64,000 bases of DNA, taken from the NCBI GenBank assembly GCA_008638375.1, contig CM018050.1, forward strand, positions 30,967,723 through 31,031,722. The letters run 5' to 3'. Position 1 is the first letter of the stretch; each line of letters opens with the position of its first letter. This stretch comes from Nyssa sinensis. Lineage: Eukaryota > Streptophyta > Magnoliopsida > Cornales > Nyssaceae. Both the position numbers and the translations under genes were made by a program. This document shows positions 33,468 through 45,947 of this stretch, in pieces. The notes beneath the pieces are model-generated. The model was not told the origin of the DNA and did no database searches. It was given only the letters and a program-made list of their open reading frames with translations.

Positions 33468-33475
33468 ATTGGGTC

Positions 33476-35775
33476 ATATTATATAGTATCTATTTGGTTT
33501 AGATGTGTTTTATTAGACAAAGTCTTCCTCTGTAAATCTGGACTCCAAATTGATGCTATCTTCAATTCCCAAAGAGCGGAATGGGAGACCATCCAAAGTG
33601 GGTGCCGGAACTTTTTTCTAAGTTAGAAATATCCAAAAAAGTCTATATATAGTCATGTAATACTTTCAAGTTAATCGAGATTAGTTTATTGATAAACTTC
33701 TTTAGCTTTTTAGGATTGTTTTCAGGGTTGTGCAACATAATTTTAGCCCCAGATTTGATGTCTAAGCGGTTCTAGGAGTGATTTTTAATTTCTCCCTCCC
33801 CCCTTTCCCCTTAAATTTCTAAACTCTTAAACCTTTTAGAGGCTCTGCCTAATTTAACCTTTGACCTAGCCTTTTAAACAATTAATCCATTCATCTTTCA
33901 ATTGTTCATCCGTGAGACCCAAGGAGAAGTAGATCCAGCCAAGGTTACTGTTCACAGCTCCTAGAATAGTCACCAAACTTTCCTGTTTCCTCACCTATTG
34001 AAAGCCTCCAACCCTTTCTATTTTGTTACAACTTTTATGAACCCCAAAACCCAATATGCTCACCAACCTTTTAGCCACAAATGCAGCACTATTCTTAACC
34101 TTATACAGTGCTGTCTACATCTATCAGTGCTTGTACAAGAGTTTACTCTGCACTCGTTCTACACCAACTCAAGATTTGACAACGGATGGTTTCCTGTCTC
34201 ATATCATCCCCAATATTACTACTACATCTAGACCATACTACGTTATCATTTCTTAGTTGGAAGGGAATGTTTTTTTTTACACTGAATTATTTTATTCAAA
34301 TCTAATTGGATTTGACCTAACAATGCACTACAATTTGCTGCTAGTATAAAATGAACTTTGGACCCGAATGTGATATTTTCAACTTCGGTTTCAGTCTGTT
34401 TGTGAAACATATGTAGGTCTATTTGTGTCGAAAGTAGTAGTTAAAAGAGATCCAAGCCACACTACTGGATATGTTTTGCATTAGAAGAAACAGTATTCAA
34501 GAGCATCAGCCTCATAACTGGAGCTGGTACACAAGTAGTAGTTTCTTATGCCTTGTTAAATAATTTGGCCTCGAGGGGAAGAATGCCATGGTGGCACTCA
34601 CTAATGGAACAATTGAATCATTTGGGTAATTCTAGTTGCAGAACCTGCAAAAAGGATATCCTTTTAAATGTGTTTTGGGTTTGTTTTGTGTGAAGAAGCC
34701 TTTGTTATCTGAGGTGATGTTTGGCTAAAGCTGACTGATTTTGTGCTGTTCCTTTGGTTTCCTCAGGTCATGATTCTTGAAGCAACTACACAAAATCTTG
34801 AAGTCGAAGGATTTCTTAGTTTGATAGTCCCTGATAAGTCATCTTACTTTAATTGCTCATCCCCATATTAATATCTCTTTTCTTGTGGTAGAATGATAAT
34901 TATGTGTATATGTGAAGGAACCCATCTAGTAAATGCGGTCCTCGCTATATAATGCATGTACTTTGTAGTGCACTTGGAAGATATCTGGAAATTCCATGGA
35001 AAGGAAATCATCCATTTTGATTATGACTCAGCATTTGAAATGAGTTGATATTATTTCTCCATCATGTAAGTTTTCTATTAAGTGCATTGTGATCACATTT
35101 GGTGAAAACTGCTTCCTTAAATGACAGAATCACAGAAGTATGTTTTGAAGGATTGGTTTCTGCTTTCGGTAACTGATAAACAGAATGGACTGATTTCTTG
35201 TCTAACCCCACGCGTTCAAGTGTCTTAATGCAATATTTCTTATGTTATTTTCCTCTGACTTGAATAAAATTGGAAATTAAGAGTCCATTTTTTCTTTGGT
35301 TTGTGAATTTAATGAGGGTTAAGGAAAAGACTACAAAACAAATTTTAAAAAAAGTTATTCTATAAACTTTATTTGAATAAGAGAGAAAATATAAAGAGAT
35401 GCTGTAAAAGTCACATATAATGTGTAGCAGAAAGGAAAGGACAGAAAACAAAGAAACTCATAACGCGATTATTTCAAAATCAACTGCATTTCTCTCCATC
35501 TTGCCTGTCGAGTAAAATCTGTAAGAAAAGTGTAGAGAGCATAAAGTGAAGAGAGTAAAATCTGTGTAGTGCTGTCACTTCTGTATTTCCTTTACAAAAT
35601 AGTGAAACTCTCTTTGTCCGTAGATGTACGCCTTAAGTTGAAACACGTAAAATCTTTGTGATATCTTTATGTTCACATATTCTTCTTTTTTACAGAGAAG
35701 AAAATCATTTTTCCTCGGCTTAATTTCCTGTCTTTAGTAACTGTTACTATAAGAAAAAATAGGTTTCTTCTAAAG

Positions 35776-35840
<65 letters not shown>

Positions 35841-36516
35841 TATATTTTGTTTTCCTCGCTCTTCTCCAATACAAGCAGAGGAAAATGAAATTCGCAACAT
35901 TTTTTTCCCCTTATGCTTCTTAGTTAAAAGATCAAATGTAGCCTAAAGGAAAATGCGTAGTCCAACTTTTGACTAATATAGTAACATATCCTTTAGTAGG
36001 TGACATGCTATGCAAGTGGTCTTGCTTAAATTTTTTGTTAAATTTATTATTCTTTTTTATTATTATTTTTTCAATGTGTGAGTTTTAACTCCAAGCGCTA
36101 GTTGGACTTCATTTTTTTCCTTTTCATTTGTTTTGAAAGGTGGGGAAATTTATGTTCAGTTGCAAAGAGTGAGGATCTCCCTTTGGGATTGGGTTCGGCA
36201 TGACCAAAATATATTCCAACAAGAAATAGATAAAAATAAAAACTTGCAGAAAACCATGGCTTGTAAGGGTAGATTGGTCAAGATCCACCAGTCTCTTGAT
36301 AAATAAATATTTTTTATTTTTTATTTTTTGATGATGAAGAATCTTTCCAATCACGGGCTTTTGGATTCATGATTAGAAGACAAACTCTAGACGTGCATAA
36401 ATATCTTGCAGTCCATTATGTATTTGAACTTGCAACTTCGAGGTTGTAATCTCTAAAGCCTTCCCAACTAATTGGGACTCGTCTAGTAGGTCACAGTGTC
36501 CTCATTAGGGAGGAAG
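33476..36516. other. Intergenic, nothing recognised apart from a CT microsatellite
   Basis: Short open frames (33998-34256, 35245-35451) have no family resemblance that I can see. The CT run is listed separately. Confidence 0.5.
35786..35837. repeat. CT microsatellite, about 25 units
   Basis: Pure (CT)n. Translation on the minus strand yields an Arg-Glu repeat, which is an artefact of the repeat. Confidence 0.95.
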
Positions 36517-36521
36517 TAATG
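36517..36521. repeat. Target site duplication TAATG (left copy)
   Basis: Perfect match to TAATG at 41791-41795. Confidence 0.92.
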
Positions 36522-36990
36522 TGATGCAGCGCAGGAGTAATTGATTTATTAATTGTTGGTTGTTGCAGGTCCATAGAACTTCATGCAACATTGCTCTATA
36601 TTAACTTTTCTTGTTTTAAGTTGTTTTATAGATAATTGTTATGGTCTAGTTAATTATGTATTTTGTTTGTTTCGACACTTGTAAGGCTGAGATTAAAAAA
36701 GTCCAAGGGCCATATATTCTGCCTTTCTAGCAACTATAAAAGTTATTTAAGGTTATTTAGGTAGGCACTATTTTTTGGATCAATTTTATTAATATAAGAA
36801 GAATTCTAATGTTGCAGTATTTCTACCAGCCACTTCCTGGCTGTTTGGCTGTTTTCTCCTCCTTGCTTCTCCTTTCAATTTGACTTTCTTTCTCTTTCTT
36901 TTGCTTGGTTGTGGAGCTATTTTATTGGCCGATTGTTAAGCTAACCATAAGGAACTGTTAACTTTAGCCTATTCACAATAGGCTGCATCA
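36522..36990 (+). repeat. Ty3/gypsy 5' LTR
   Basis: 469 bp, begins TGATGCAGCG and ends GGCTGCATCA; terminal inverted TGATGCA/TGCATCA. Confidence 0.95.
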
Positions 36991-36992
36991 GT

Positions 36993-37004
36993 TGGTATCA
37001 GAGC
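36993..37004 (+). other. Primer-binding site, initiator tRNA-Met
   Basis: TGGTATCAGAGC, two bases after the 5' LTR. Confidence 0.92.
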
Positions 37005-37224
37005 AAGTCTTTCCCTATCACTTGTTCGACGAAATACCTCATAGAAGAAGAGGACCACATGTCCAACTCCAAATGAAAATAGAGGAGGGATAAAACAATT
37101 GAGGAGACAAGTTGAGATGCTAACTCATAGGTACCACAACTCGAGGCTCCAACCCAAGAAACTCATTTGTTACGGAAGATTTCTTTGAAAATCCATTCCA
37201 CAACCAAATGCAACCTAGGCAGCA

Positions 37225-38040
37225 GGTTGTGAGAGATGATAGAAGATGGGAAATGAACCTCAAGGTGGAGATTCCTGAATTTTGGGAAACTTTTCAGTTG
37301 AAGGTTTTGTTGATTGGTTAAATACAGTTGAAAGGATCTTAGATTTCAAAGAAATTCTAAATGACAACAAAGTAAAGTTGGTTGCTATTCTGTTAAGAGG
37401 TAGAGCTTCAACTTGAAGGTAATGTGACAATAAAAAGGCAAGCCAAAGATAAAGGATTGGGAAAAGATGAAGAAGAAGCTTAGAGCAGAATTTCTTCCTC
37501 ACAACTACGTCCAGACCATGCACCAATGACTTCACAATTTGTAACAAAGGAACAAGTCCGTTGAGGAATATATTGAGGAATTCTACTAGCTTTTGGCTAG
37601 AAATGATATCTCTGAGAGTGATGAGCAGCTGGTTGCACGCTTTATTAGTGGCTTACAACCCATTATACAAGATGCCGTCTCCATGCCATCTGGACAGTTT
37701 CTGAGGCACACTAACTAGCACTAGCTATTGAAAAGTTGCAGAAATGAAGTAGTTTTCGTGCTGGAAATGCTCATGACAACAGGCAACATGCAAATCAAAG
37801 GTTTGATCAAGGGACACAAGGTGTTTAACAAAATGTCCAAAAGGGTGACCAACACAACACGACCTTTAGAGCCTCCCAAGCACAAAATACTCCACCTGAA
37901 AATAGATTTACTAGAGCTGGAACAACACAACAACAACGTAGGAATGGTGCTGGTTCAGGGTGTTACAAGTGTGGAAAGCCTAAATATACTTTAGTTGATT
38001 ATCGCAAGGCTTTAACTGGTTGCTTTGACTCAAGAAGGTA
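37225..38040 (+). pseudogene. Ty3/gypsy Gag, broken
   Basis: Frames on the plus strand show KVEIPEF, then FVDWLNTVERILDFKEI, KVKLVAILLRGRAST followed by stops where Trp codons are expected, and a Gag-core tail. The zinc knuckle at 37971-38012 reads CYKCGKPKYTLVDYRK: the first two Cys are kept but the His and last Cys positions are Tyr, so metal binding is lost. At least several frameshifts and stops are present. Confidence 0.82.
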
Positions 38041-38257
38041 GTTGGTAGTTGAAGAAGAACCAGAATCTAGAGCTGAGCTTGAAATGCAGCCAATATATGA
38101 TGAAAGGATTGATGAAATAGAAGAAGAATATATTTTATATGGCGATAGTGGCAAAACTCTTGTTCTTTGTAAGAGCTTGTTGTTGCTAAAGGAGCAAGGG
38201 GAACAAGATTGGCGGTGAATTAATATTTTTCATACAACCTGTACCATTGGAGGAAAA

Positions 38258-38506
38258 GTGTGCCAGTTGATAATTGATAGTAGGAGTTGTGAAACCGTTG
38301 TTTCTCAAGAAGTTATGGACAAACTCAAGCTGCCTATCGAAACACATCGAAAGCCTTACAAGCTTACTTGGTTTAAAAAGAGCAATGAGGTAACCGTTTC
38401 TCAACGATGCCTTGTTTCTTTCTCCATTGGGAACAAATATCATGATAGTGTTAAGTGTGATGTTGTTGCAATAGATGTATGGCATATTTTATTAGGATGG
38501 CCATGA
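38258..38506 (+). pseudogene. Ty3/gypsy aspartic protease with altered active site
   Basis: The segment CQLIIDSRSCETVVSQEVMD and later VAIDVWHILLGWP matches the gypsy retropepsin fold (start of active-site loop; ILLG block). The catalytic triplet at 38276-38284 reads Asp-Ser-Arg where Asp-Ser/Thr-Gly is required; one base change GGG to AGG explains it. The protease would be inactive. Confidence 0.82.
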
Positions 38507-38569
38507 CAATATGATAGAGCTACCATTCACCATGGAAAAACGAATGTTTATTCATTTTGGAAGGATAAC

Positions 38570-39620
38570 GTGAAAATAAATCTGTGTCCAATGAAGGAGA
38601 TACATGAGACAAACCTTAGGTCTCGAGTGGATGCCAACTTTTTTTCAATGACAATGTTTTTGCAAGAGTCTCGAGAGTGTGGGTTAATTTATGCTTTGGT
38701 GGAAAATGAAATAATTCATGTTAGTTTGGTATCACAGGTTATAGAACCTTTGATGAGAAAATTTATAGATGTGTTTCCAGATGAGCTTCCACTGAGATTG
38801 CCACCATTAAGGGACATTCAACATTGTATTGACCTGATTCTAGGCTCTAGTTTACCAAATAAGACAACTTATAGGATATGTTCTAGAGAGCATGAAGAGT
38901 TAAATTGTAAAGTCAAAGAATTGTTGGAGAAAGGGCATGTGAGAGAGAGAAAGAGTCCATGTGCTATACCCACATTACTTACACCTAAACAAGATGGTTC
39001 TTGGCGTATGTGTGTTGATAGGGCCATGACCATAAACAAAATCATCTCGAAGTTCTGTTTTCCAATGCCTCTCCTAGATGACATGTTGGATATGTTGGCA
39101 GGATCAAGGATTTTTTCAAAGATTAATTTGAAGTGTGGCTATCATCAAATTCGTATCCACACAGGAGATGAGTGGAAAATAACTTTTTAAGATGCGAAAG
39201 GGTCTTTATGAATGGTTGGTCACACCCTTCGGGTTGTCCAACACACTTTGCATATTTATCCGAGTCATGAATGAAGTGCTTAAACCATTCCTAGGGCGTT
39301 GTGTGGTAGTATATTTTGATGATATCCTTGTGTACATCAAGTCATAGATGAACATTTCCAGCATTTTTATGAGGTCCTTAGTGTTTTATGCAATGAGAAG
39401 TTATATGCAAACCTTAAGAAGTACAGCTTTGCTACGGACATATTGGTATTCCCGGGGTTTGTGGTTTCTGCAGATCGGATTTTGATGGATATTGAAATGG
39501 TAAAGGCAATCCACGAATGGCCAACTCCCTCCATAATCCACGAGGTACGAAGTTTCCATGGTTGGCAACATTTTATCACATATTCATTCGAAGTTTCAGT
39601 ACAATTGTCACCTCGATAAC
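38570..39620 (+). pseudogene. Ty3/gypsy reverse transcriptase, broken
   Basis: From 38570 the frame carries LPPLRDIQHCIDLILGSSLP, PKQDGSWRMCVDRAMTINKI and the block ending EWKITF, then a stop at 39188. The remainder is in another frame: TPFGLSN, and the catalytic YFDD at 39312-39323 in [10 protein letters not shown]. The YxDD Asp pair is intact although the frame is not. Confidence 0.88.
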
Positions 39621-40017
39621 AAATTGTATAAAGAAAGGCAAATTTCTATGGACAAAAGATGTAGAGGACAACTTTGAACTTATAAAGAAAAAAATTACTG
39701 AGGCTCCTATCCTTGTACTACCTAATTTTGAAAAGGTCTTTGAAGTGGACTGTGATGCATCCAAAGTTGGCATAGGGGATGTCTTTAGTCATGAGAATCA
39801 ACTTGTAGCATTTTACAACGAGAAATTAAGTGGCTCTCTACTGCGGTATTCAACTTATGATGTTGAGTTCTATGCCATTGTGCGGGCATTAAGGCACTGG
39901 TCCCACTATTTGTTGCATAGAGAATTCATTCTCTATTTTAATCACGAGGCACTGAAACATATCAACGACAAACATAAGCTCAACCAAAGACATGCAAAAC
40001 GGGTGAGATTCTTGTAG
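39517..40017 (+). pseudogene. Ty3/gypsy RNase H
   Basis: Contains FEVDCDASKVGIG (catalytic Asp), STYDVEFYAIVRALRHW (Glu) and the LLHREFILYFNHEALK strand (Asp replaced by Asn in the usual Y-T-D-H/S-D-H position). It follows the RT in a shifted frame. Confidence 0.85.
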
Positions 40018-40085
40018 TAGTTCACAACAAGATGGCTGATGCTTTGAGTCGTTGAGTTTCCCTACTCACTACTATGTAGGTTGAG

Positions 40086-41296
40086 GTGTTGGGATTTGAT
40101 TCTTTTAGAGATTTATATGCCGCAGATCAGTATTTTGGGCCTATATTACATAATATCAGATCTAAATACCGAAGTGATTTCCATTACCATGACCGATACC
40201 TCTTCAAGGGCCATCAACATTGCAATATAGATTGCTCTCTACAAGAAAAGATCATTATGGAGCAACATAGCTGGGGGCATTTTGGTTGCGATAAGAGCTT
40301 AGCTTTAGTGGCAGAGCATTTCTTTTGGCCTAGAATGACACGAGATGTCACAAGATATGTAGAAAGGTGCAATGTTTGTCAAAGAGCAAGGGGTGGATCT
40401 ATTAATGCTGGATTATACACACCACTTCCAATTCCTAATTCTCCATGAACAACAATTAGCAAGGATTTTGTGCTTGGTCTTCCTCCTACTTAAAGAAAAA
40501 TGGGTTCTACATGGTTGTCGTGGATAGGTTCTCAAAGATGGTTCACTTTGTTGCTTGTAAGAAGAATATTGCTAATCTTTTTTTTAAAGAGATCTATAGA
40601 TTGCATGGTGTTCCTCGTTCTATTGTTTCAAATCGTGATACTAAGTTTCTTAGACATTTTTGGAGCACTTTATGGAAGAAGATTGGAACAACTTTAGATT
40701 CCAGCACTTCATTTCATCCTCAAAGCGACAATCAAATTGAAGTTGTTAATTAAAATTTGGGCAATTTGCTAAGATGTCTGGCTAGGGATAAACCTAAACA
40801 ATGGGATACAGTACTACCACTTTCTGAATTTGCTTATAACAGCTCAAAGAATCACACAACACAACAGAGTACTTTTAAAGTTGTGTACAGATGCAATCCT
40901 AACAGCATAATTGACTTAGTTCCCATCCCAAACTTGAAGAAAGTTAATGTAAAGGTTGAAGAAATTACAGAGCACATGAAGCACGTCCAAGAGCTTGTGC
41001 ATAAACATCTTGAAGCGAACAATGCCAAGTACAAAGCCGCAGTAGATGTGCATCGTCGGAGAGTTGTGTTTGATGTTGGTGACTATGTTTGGGCTGTTTT
41101 GACCAAAGATAGAGTTCCAGTTGGGGTGAATTACAAGATGAGAGATTGGAAAATCGGTCAATGCAAGATATTGAAGAAAATCAATAACAATGCATACAAT
41201 CTGAAGTTGCCAAGCCATATCAACATCTCGGATGTCTTCATTGTCAAACACTTGGTACCATATATGGGAAACATGATAGAGGAAATAGACAACTAG
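40086..41296 (+). pseudogene. Ty3/gypsy integrase
   Basis: The N-terminal H2C2 finger is present: HSWGHFGCDKSLALVAEHFF ... CNVCQRARG. The core gives [12 protein letters not shown] (first Asp), SNRDTKFL (second Asp) and [12 protein letters not shown] (Glu). A stop after VVN (40751-40753) interrupts a frame that continues with LARDKPKQWDTVLPLSEFAY. The C-terminal part ends ISDVFIVKHLVPYMG, then a stop at about 41294; no chromodomain follows. Confidence 0.88.
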
Positions 41297-41325
41297 AGGT
41301 CGAGTTTTTCTTAAGCTAGGGAGAT

Positions 41326-41790
41326 TGATGCAACGTAGGAGTAACACGTTTATTAATTATTGGCTGTTGCATGCCCATAGAGCTTTATGTAGCACTGCTC
41401 TATATTAACTTTTCTTGTTTTAAGTTTTTTTTTTTTATAGATGTTATGGTTTAGTTAAGTATGTGTTTTGTTTGTTTTGACACTTGTAAGGTTGAGATTA
41501 AAAAGATCTAATAGCCATATATTATTCCTTTCCAATAACCTATAAAAGCTACTTAAGGTTATTTGGGTAGGCTTTTATTTTTTAAGATCAATCTTATTAA
41601 TATAAGAAGAATTCTGCTGTTGTAATATTTCTACCAGCCGCTTCCTGGTTGTTTTTTCCTCCTTTCTTCTCCTTTTAATTTTACTTTCTTTCTCGTTCTC
41701 TTACTTGGTTGTGGAGCTATTTTATTGGCTGGTTGTTAAGCTAGCCATAAGGAACTGTTAACTCTAGCCTCCTCACAACAGGTTGCATCA
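41326..41790 (+). repeat. Ty3/gypsy 3' LTR
   Basis: 465 bp, TGATGCAACG to GGTTGCATCA, colinear with the 5' LTR; preceded by a weak purine tract AGGGAGAT. Confidence 0.95.
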
Positions 41791-41931
41791 TAATGGGTTC
41801 AAGTTTCACTCCCCTAATTGGGGGGATGTGAGCATTATTTCCACCCAATTATGGGTTAGGCTGGTTTGTTTGTACATGACCCATATTTGAGAGATTTATG
41901 GCGCTGTTAGATTATGTGTTATTATGTTGTT

Positions 41932-42313
41932 GTGTAGGAACAACTCCAATGTATGTGCTATTCGATGTGCCAATTCTAAAATTTGGCATTGATGTAAAAG
42001 TCATTGTCCCAATAAGGTGCTATTTGGCTTGCCAAAAAATGGCAATGGCATATTTGGCATCAAGAGTAGCTAGTGTCAATTTATGCTATATCATGGAACA
42101 AGCTAGCATATGCCGAAAGGACGTGAGATCCACGATACTTTTTCAAGTAAATGCCAAATTGAGGTGGGGTCCACACTACTTTTTCAAGAAAAAATAGTTG
42201 AGTAAAAAATGACATTTTAGCATTAGAGCAAAATTGCAAAAATCTAGTATTTTTGTACTGTAGTAATGCCAAAATATAGATTTGGCTTGGATGAGATGAC
42301 ATTTAGTAGTGGA
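41932..42313. mobile_element. Possible PIF/Harbinger-type MITE
   Basis: The right end reads TTAGAGCATCTCCACTAC on the minus strand, close to the GAGCATCTCC terminus at 14339. The left end (AACAACTCCAATGTATG) is only a loose match. Repeated TTTGGCAT/ATGCCAAA boxes lie inside. No coding. Confidence 0.4.
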
Positions 42314-44115
42314 GATGCTCTAATACTGTAATTGTACTGTACCCTTTAGTTAAATTGATTGATTGTAATAATCCATCACTTTCATAAAAAAATAAAATAA
42401 AATCTTAAAGCCTTCTCATCTGAACTAATTCTGTGGGGTTAAATAAATAATAGTTTAAGGAATTGAAGAGAGAAAATGATGACATATCATTCTAACAGTA
42501 TATTGGCAGCGAGAAAACTTGTGAAAAAGTGAGATGTATTGATGATGTACATCATGGATGATGGAGAAACTTACTAGATACAATTTATTATTTTTTTAAT
42601 TGATTAATTTCAATTCCTTCCGCGAAAATGTTTTGTTTTGTTTTCCTACATTCTTCCTGGAGCAAGCTTTGTTTTTTTTCCCCTACATTTCAAATGGCAA
42701 ACCGCATTCAACCTTGCCATTGATATGCACAATCTACTTTAACAAATCCATTAAGAGACTCTTTGGCCTTGGTCAAATTTTGGGTCAATTATCACTGAAT
42801 GTATATTGATGATACATGCCCTAATTACCTATTACCAATATAGATGGAAGAGCAGAGGATGACAAACAACCCCCGTGTGATTTTTTTCAAATCAATATAT
42901 ATATAAGCATGAGTGCGCACACGCACATGCACACACATTCAATGTACTGTATAAAGGCAACATCGTAGCATAATGTGTTCATGCCTTGATCATGCAACAA
43001 CTGAACATAAACATGGTCGACTTTAAATTTCATTTCTGTAAATGGGGCCACTACACAAAAAAATAAAATAAAAAGATGGTAGATATCTTTACAAATTATT
43101 GTAAATGGTTAAACATCACTTGTTAGTAAACTAAATAGTTAACAGCCAACTGGAAATTTGTGTACAGAATGTTAAAGACTCATTTGACAACAAACCATTA
43201 TTTTTAAATTCATCATTTCCTTCTTATATTTCTTTTTTGTAGATGGACTATTAAAGAAAATTGGCATCTGTCAATACAGATTACTGTAAATAGTGAAACA
43301 GAACTTCTTGGAAACCAAAAGCTTACAGCGAATTTGAAAGCAGGTCTTAGACCAAAATAATCAGTGGAAAAGGAAGAGAGGGAAGAATAATCTAAAGGAA
43401 CCAATACCTCTGTCTCAACCATCGTGTGAATGATCACCTCAGCTTTTTCTCCCTAGTGCATTGTTATTCACTTGCAGAGCTCTCTGTGTGGCTGGCGATG
43501 GTAGAAGGTGGTTCATGAAACCATAATGAAAGTTAGAAAAAGTAAGAAGATGATAGAAAAAAAAAAAAAAAAGGGAGGGAAACATAGGTTTAAATAGAGT
43601 AATTGATAAGACAAAGCATCTTGAGATGCCAAAAACTAGCCGTCTAGACTACTAATGATGAAGCAATATGAGAAAGAGATGAACCAAAATTTGAAATAAA
43701 AATGATACATTAAATCTTTGACGTTAAATACGATGCATCATTTGGGAGGCAATGTTTACACCCTATCGTATGCTCACACACTGATTATTTGCCACATGGA
43801 CAAGGCCATATGATAAAGTATCATTGCCTTTATAATCTAATGATTTTCCTAAGTGTTAGGGTTAGCCCATTGGGATTAATGGCATGCGTGTGTTAACATG
43901 GACAAAGTATAATAATAGATACCTAGGCCATAGGGCCATTGAAGCAATGACCAAGACTCATGATATTAGGCAATCAACTAAGTGTGGAGACTTAGATGTC
44001 TACCAAATCTGGGTAGGTGAATAAGGGGCATGACAGTGGGAAAGTCCAACCGCTAGGACGTCCATTAAAGAAGACATCCAGAACTTACTAAGTCATTAAT
44101 CTTGGACGAGCACAG
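42314..44115. other. Intergenic, nothing recognised
   Basis: No gene or element boundaries found. A poly-A run at about 43556-43572 and a CA-rich patch near 42910-42937 are the only notable simple sequences. Confidence 0.5.
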
Positions 44116-44599
44116 TGTCACGGGCTTAATATTTTAAGCACCCGTGTGGCACTTAGCTACTCACAACTCAACTTGTAGTGCTAAGTCAACCTACCTAGCT
44201 AGCACACTTAGGCTTGTGGCTAAAAAAGAGAAAAGGCTTGAGTAAAGAAAGCTTGTATTGCTCAAGTAAGAGATACAACTTGCTTGGTTGGTCGACAAAT
44301 GAAGTGCCACCCCTTTATATAGGCTCTTGGCCTTACAATTAATGGCTAGGATTAATCTGATCTAATGGCTACTATTGAGTATCCAGAATGTTCCTCAAAA
44401 GATTATTCTAGAACTCTACAAATATCTAAGTATCTAGAATACTCTATACAAGTCTACAAGAATCTATACAAGTCTAGGAATCTCTACACACTCCCAGAAT
44501 GTTCTAGAGAATCCTAGTAGGCATGCCATACAAACAAGAGTGATCATCCAATAAGCGCTTATGTGGCGTAGCCTTTGTCCGTCTTGGCGGGGCGTGACA
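44116..44599 (-). repeat. Chromovirus 3' LTR (left on the window)
   Basis: 484 bp, TGTCACGGGC to GGCGTGACA on the plus strand, with inverted TGTCACG/CGTGACA ends. A TATA-like CTTTATATAGGC lies near 44311 on the plus strand. Confidence 0.93.
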
Positions 44600-44604
44600 T
44601 CCTC

Positions 44605-44925
44605 CCTCACCTAAGCTTGCGACGTCCTCGTCGCGCCTTTATCCTTGAATCGTTGGATATGCTCGGCAAACTGCCATAACGTGTCTTCATAGCTCCTAGC
44701 TTGCTTCGCTATTCGGCAAATCCTTCCATTTTACCAAGTATTCTGTGTAGTTGAGGACACCTCTCCTCCGTATCACTCGATTGGCAAGGATGCTGTCAAC
44801 CTCATTGTCAAAGGAAGTAACCACGGCTGTTGGAGCCCTCTTCGATTCTCCCCGACTTAGGTCTTCCTTATCTTCATGATAAGGCTTTAGGAAGCTGACA
44901 TGGAAGATTAGGGTGGATCTTTAGC
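44605..44925 (-). pseudogene. Chromodomain at the end of chromovirus pol
   Basis: Minus strand: IFHVSFLKPYHEDKEDLSRG, then VDSILANRVIRRRGVLNYTE and YLVKWKDLPNSEAS followed by TAG where the conserved Trp of SWE is expected, then a frameshift before LWQFAEHIQRFKDKGA. The aromatic cage region is partly recognisable. Chromodomains bias integration into heterochromatin in this clade. Confidence 0.85.
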
Positions 44926-45947
44926 TTGAGGTGGTAGTTGCACCTTGTAAGAAACCTTGCCCACCCGTTGTAGGATAGGAAATGGCCCCTCGTAGCATCT
45001 TACTAGCCCCTTATGCACCTTTCTGAACACCTTGAATTGTTGGGGTAGAAGCTTGACTAGGACCAAGTCTCGCACATTGTATTCCTTCTTTCTCCTCTTC
45101 GTATCGGCCCACTTCTTCATCTTTTTCGCCGCCTTGTAGAGGTATGCATGTGCCAAGTCGGCTTACTGTTGCCAAGTCTTAGCGAATTTATAGGCCACCG
45201 GACTTTTTCCGCCATAAGACGATGCGATGACATTAGGAGTCATTGGTTGTCGTCCGGTAACAATCTCAAATGGGTTGTGGTTAGTAGCCTCACTCCGCTG
45301 CAGGTTGTAGGAGAACTGTGCCACATTAAGGAGTTTGGCCCAATCCCGCTGATTGGCACTAACAGAGTGCTGTAAGTATAGCTCTAATAAAGCATTGATC
45401 CGCTCAGTCTGGCCATCTGATTGGGGATGGAAGCTTGTAGAGAAGTTCAAGTCCGATCCCATTAGTTTGAAGAGCTCCGTCCAAAATCTCCCCGTGAAGC
45501 GAGGATCTCGATCGCTGACAATGTTTTGTGGAACTCCCCAAAGTTTCATAACATGCCCCAGAAATAGTTTAACCGTCTCCTCGGCTGTACAGTCAGCCAT
45601 GGCAGGGATGAAAGTAGCATACTTGTTGAAATGGTCAACCACCACGATAATGCACCCACATCCTTCTGTCTTAGGTAATGTTGCATGAAGTCCATAGAAA
45701 CACTTTCCCATGGCCTTTTCGGGGTAGGTAGTGGCTCTAGTAAACTGGCGGGGTGTTGTTGCTCCACCTTGTCTTGTTGGCATACAAGACAAGTCCTTAC
45801 ATAGGCCTCTACATCATCACACATCCAAGGCCAATAATGTGAATTCTCTAGCAGGGCTAGAGTGCGTCTCATGCCTGGGTGGCCTGTCCATTTGGTGTCG
45901 TGACATTCCTTGATCAACTCCTTCTGTAGGCTCCCCCACTTAGGCAT
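44908..45947 (-). pseudogene. Chromovirus integrase
   Basis: Minus strand from 45947: HDTKWTGHPGMRRTLALLEN with CLVCQQDK gives the H2C2 finger; after a frameshift IIVVVDHFNKYATF, SDRDPRFTGRFW and SFHPQSDGQTERINAL give the DDE residues. A stop after the TWQQ block and another frame carry the C-terminal VLVKLLPQQFKVFRKVHKGL and YKVQLPPQ. Catalytic residues are intact, the frame is not. Confidence 0.88.

Larger units (their letters stand above)
36522..41790 (+). mobile_element. Ty3/gypsy retrotransposon, complete but inactivated
   Basis: 5,269 bp with two LTRs (36522-36990 and 41326-41790), a tRNA-Met primer-binding site two bases inside the left LTR, the domain order Gag, protease, RT, RNase H, integrase (gypsy order), and perfect TAATG duplications. 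Gag and pol carry several stops and frameshifts. The LTR pair is clearly diverged, with scattered substitutions and small indels, so the insertion is not very recent. No chromodomain is visible after integrase; the clade is not assigned. Confidence 0.95.

Noticed and set aside
33998..34256. Two overlapping short open frames that could be a small membrane protein
   Set aside because: No homology, no splice partner and no conserved start context that I can identify.
35673..35900. Arg-Glu repeat protein on the minus strand
   Set aside because: Translation of a CT microsatellite.
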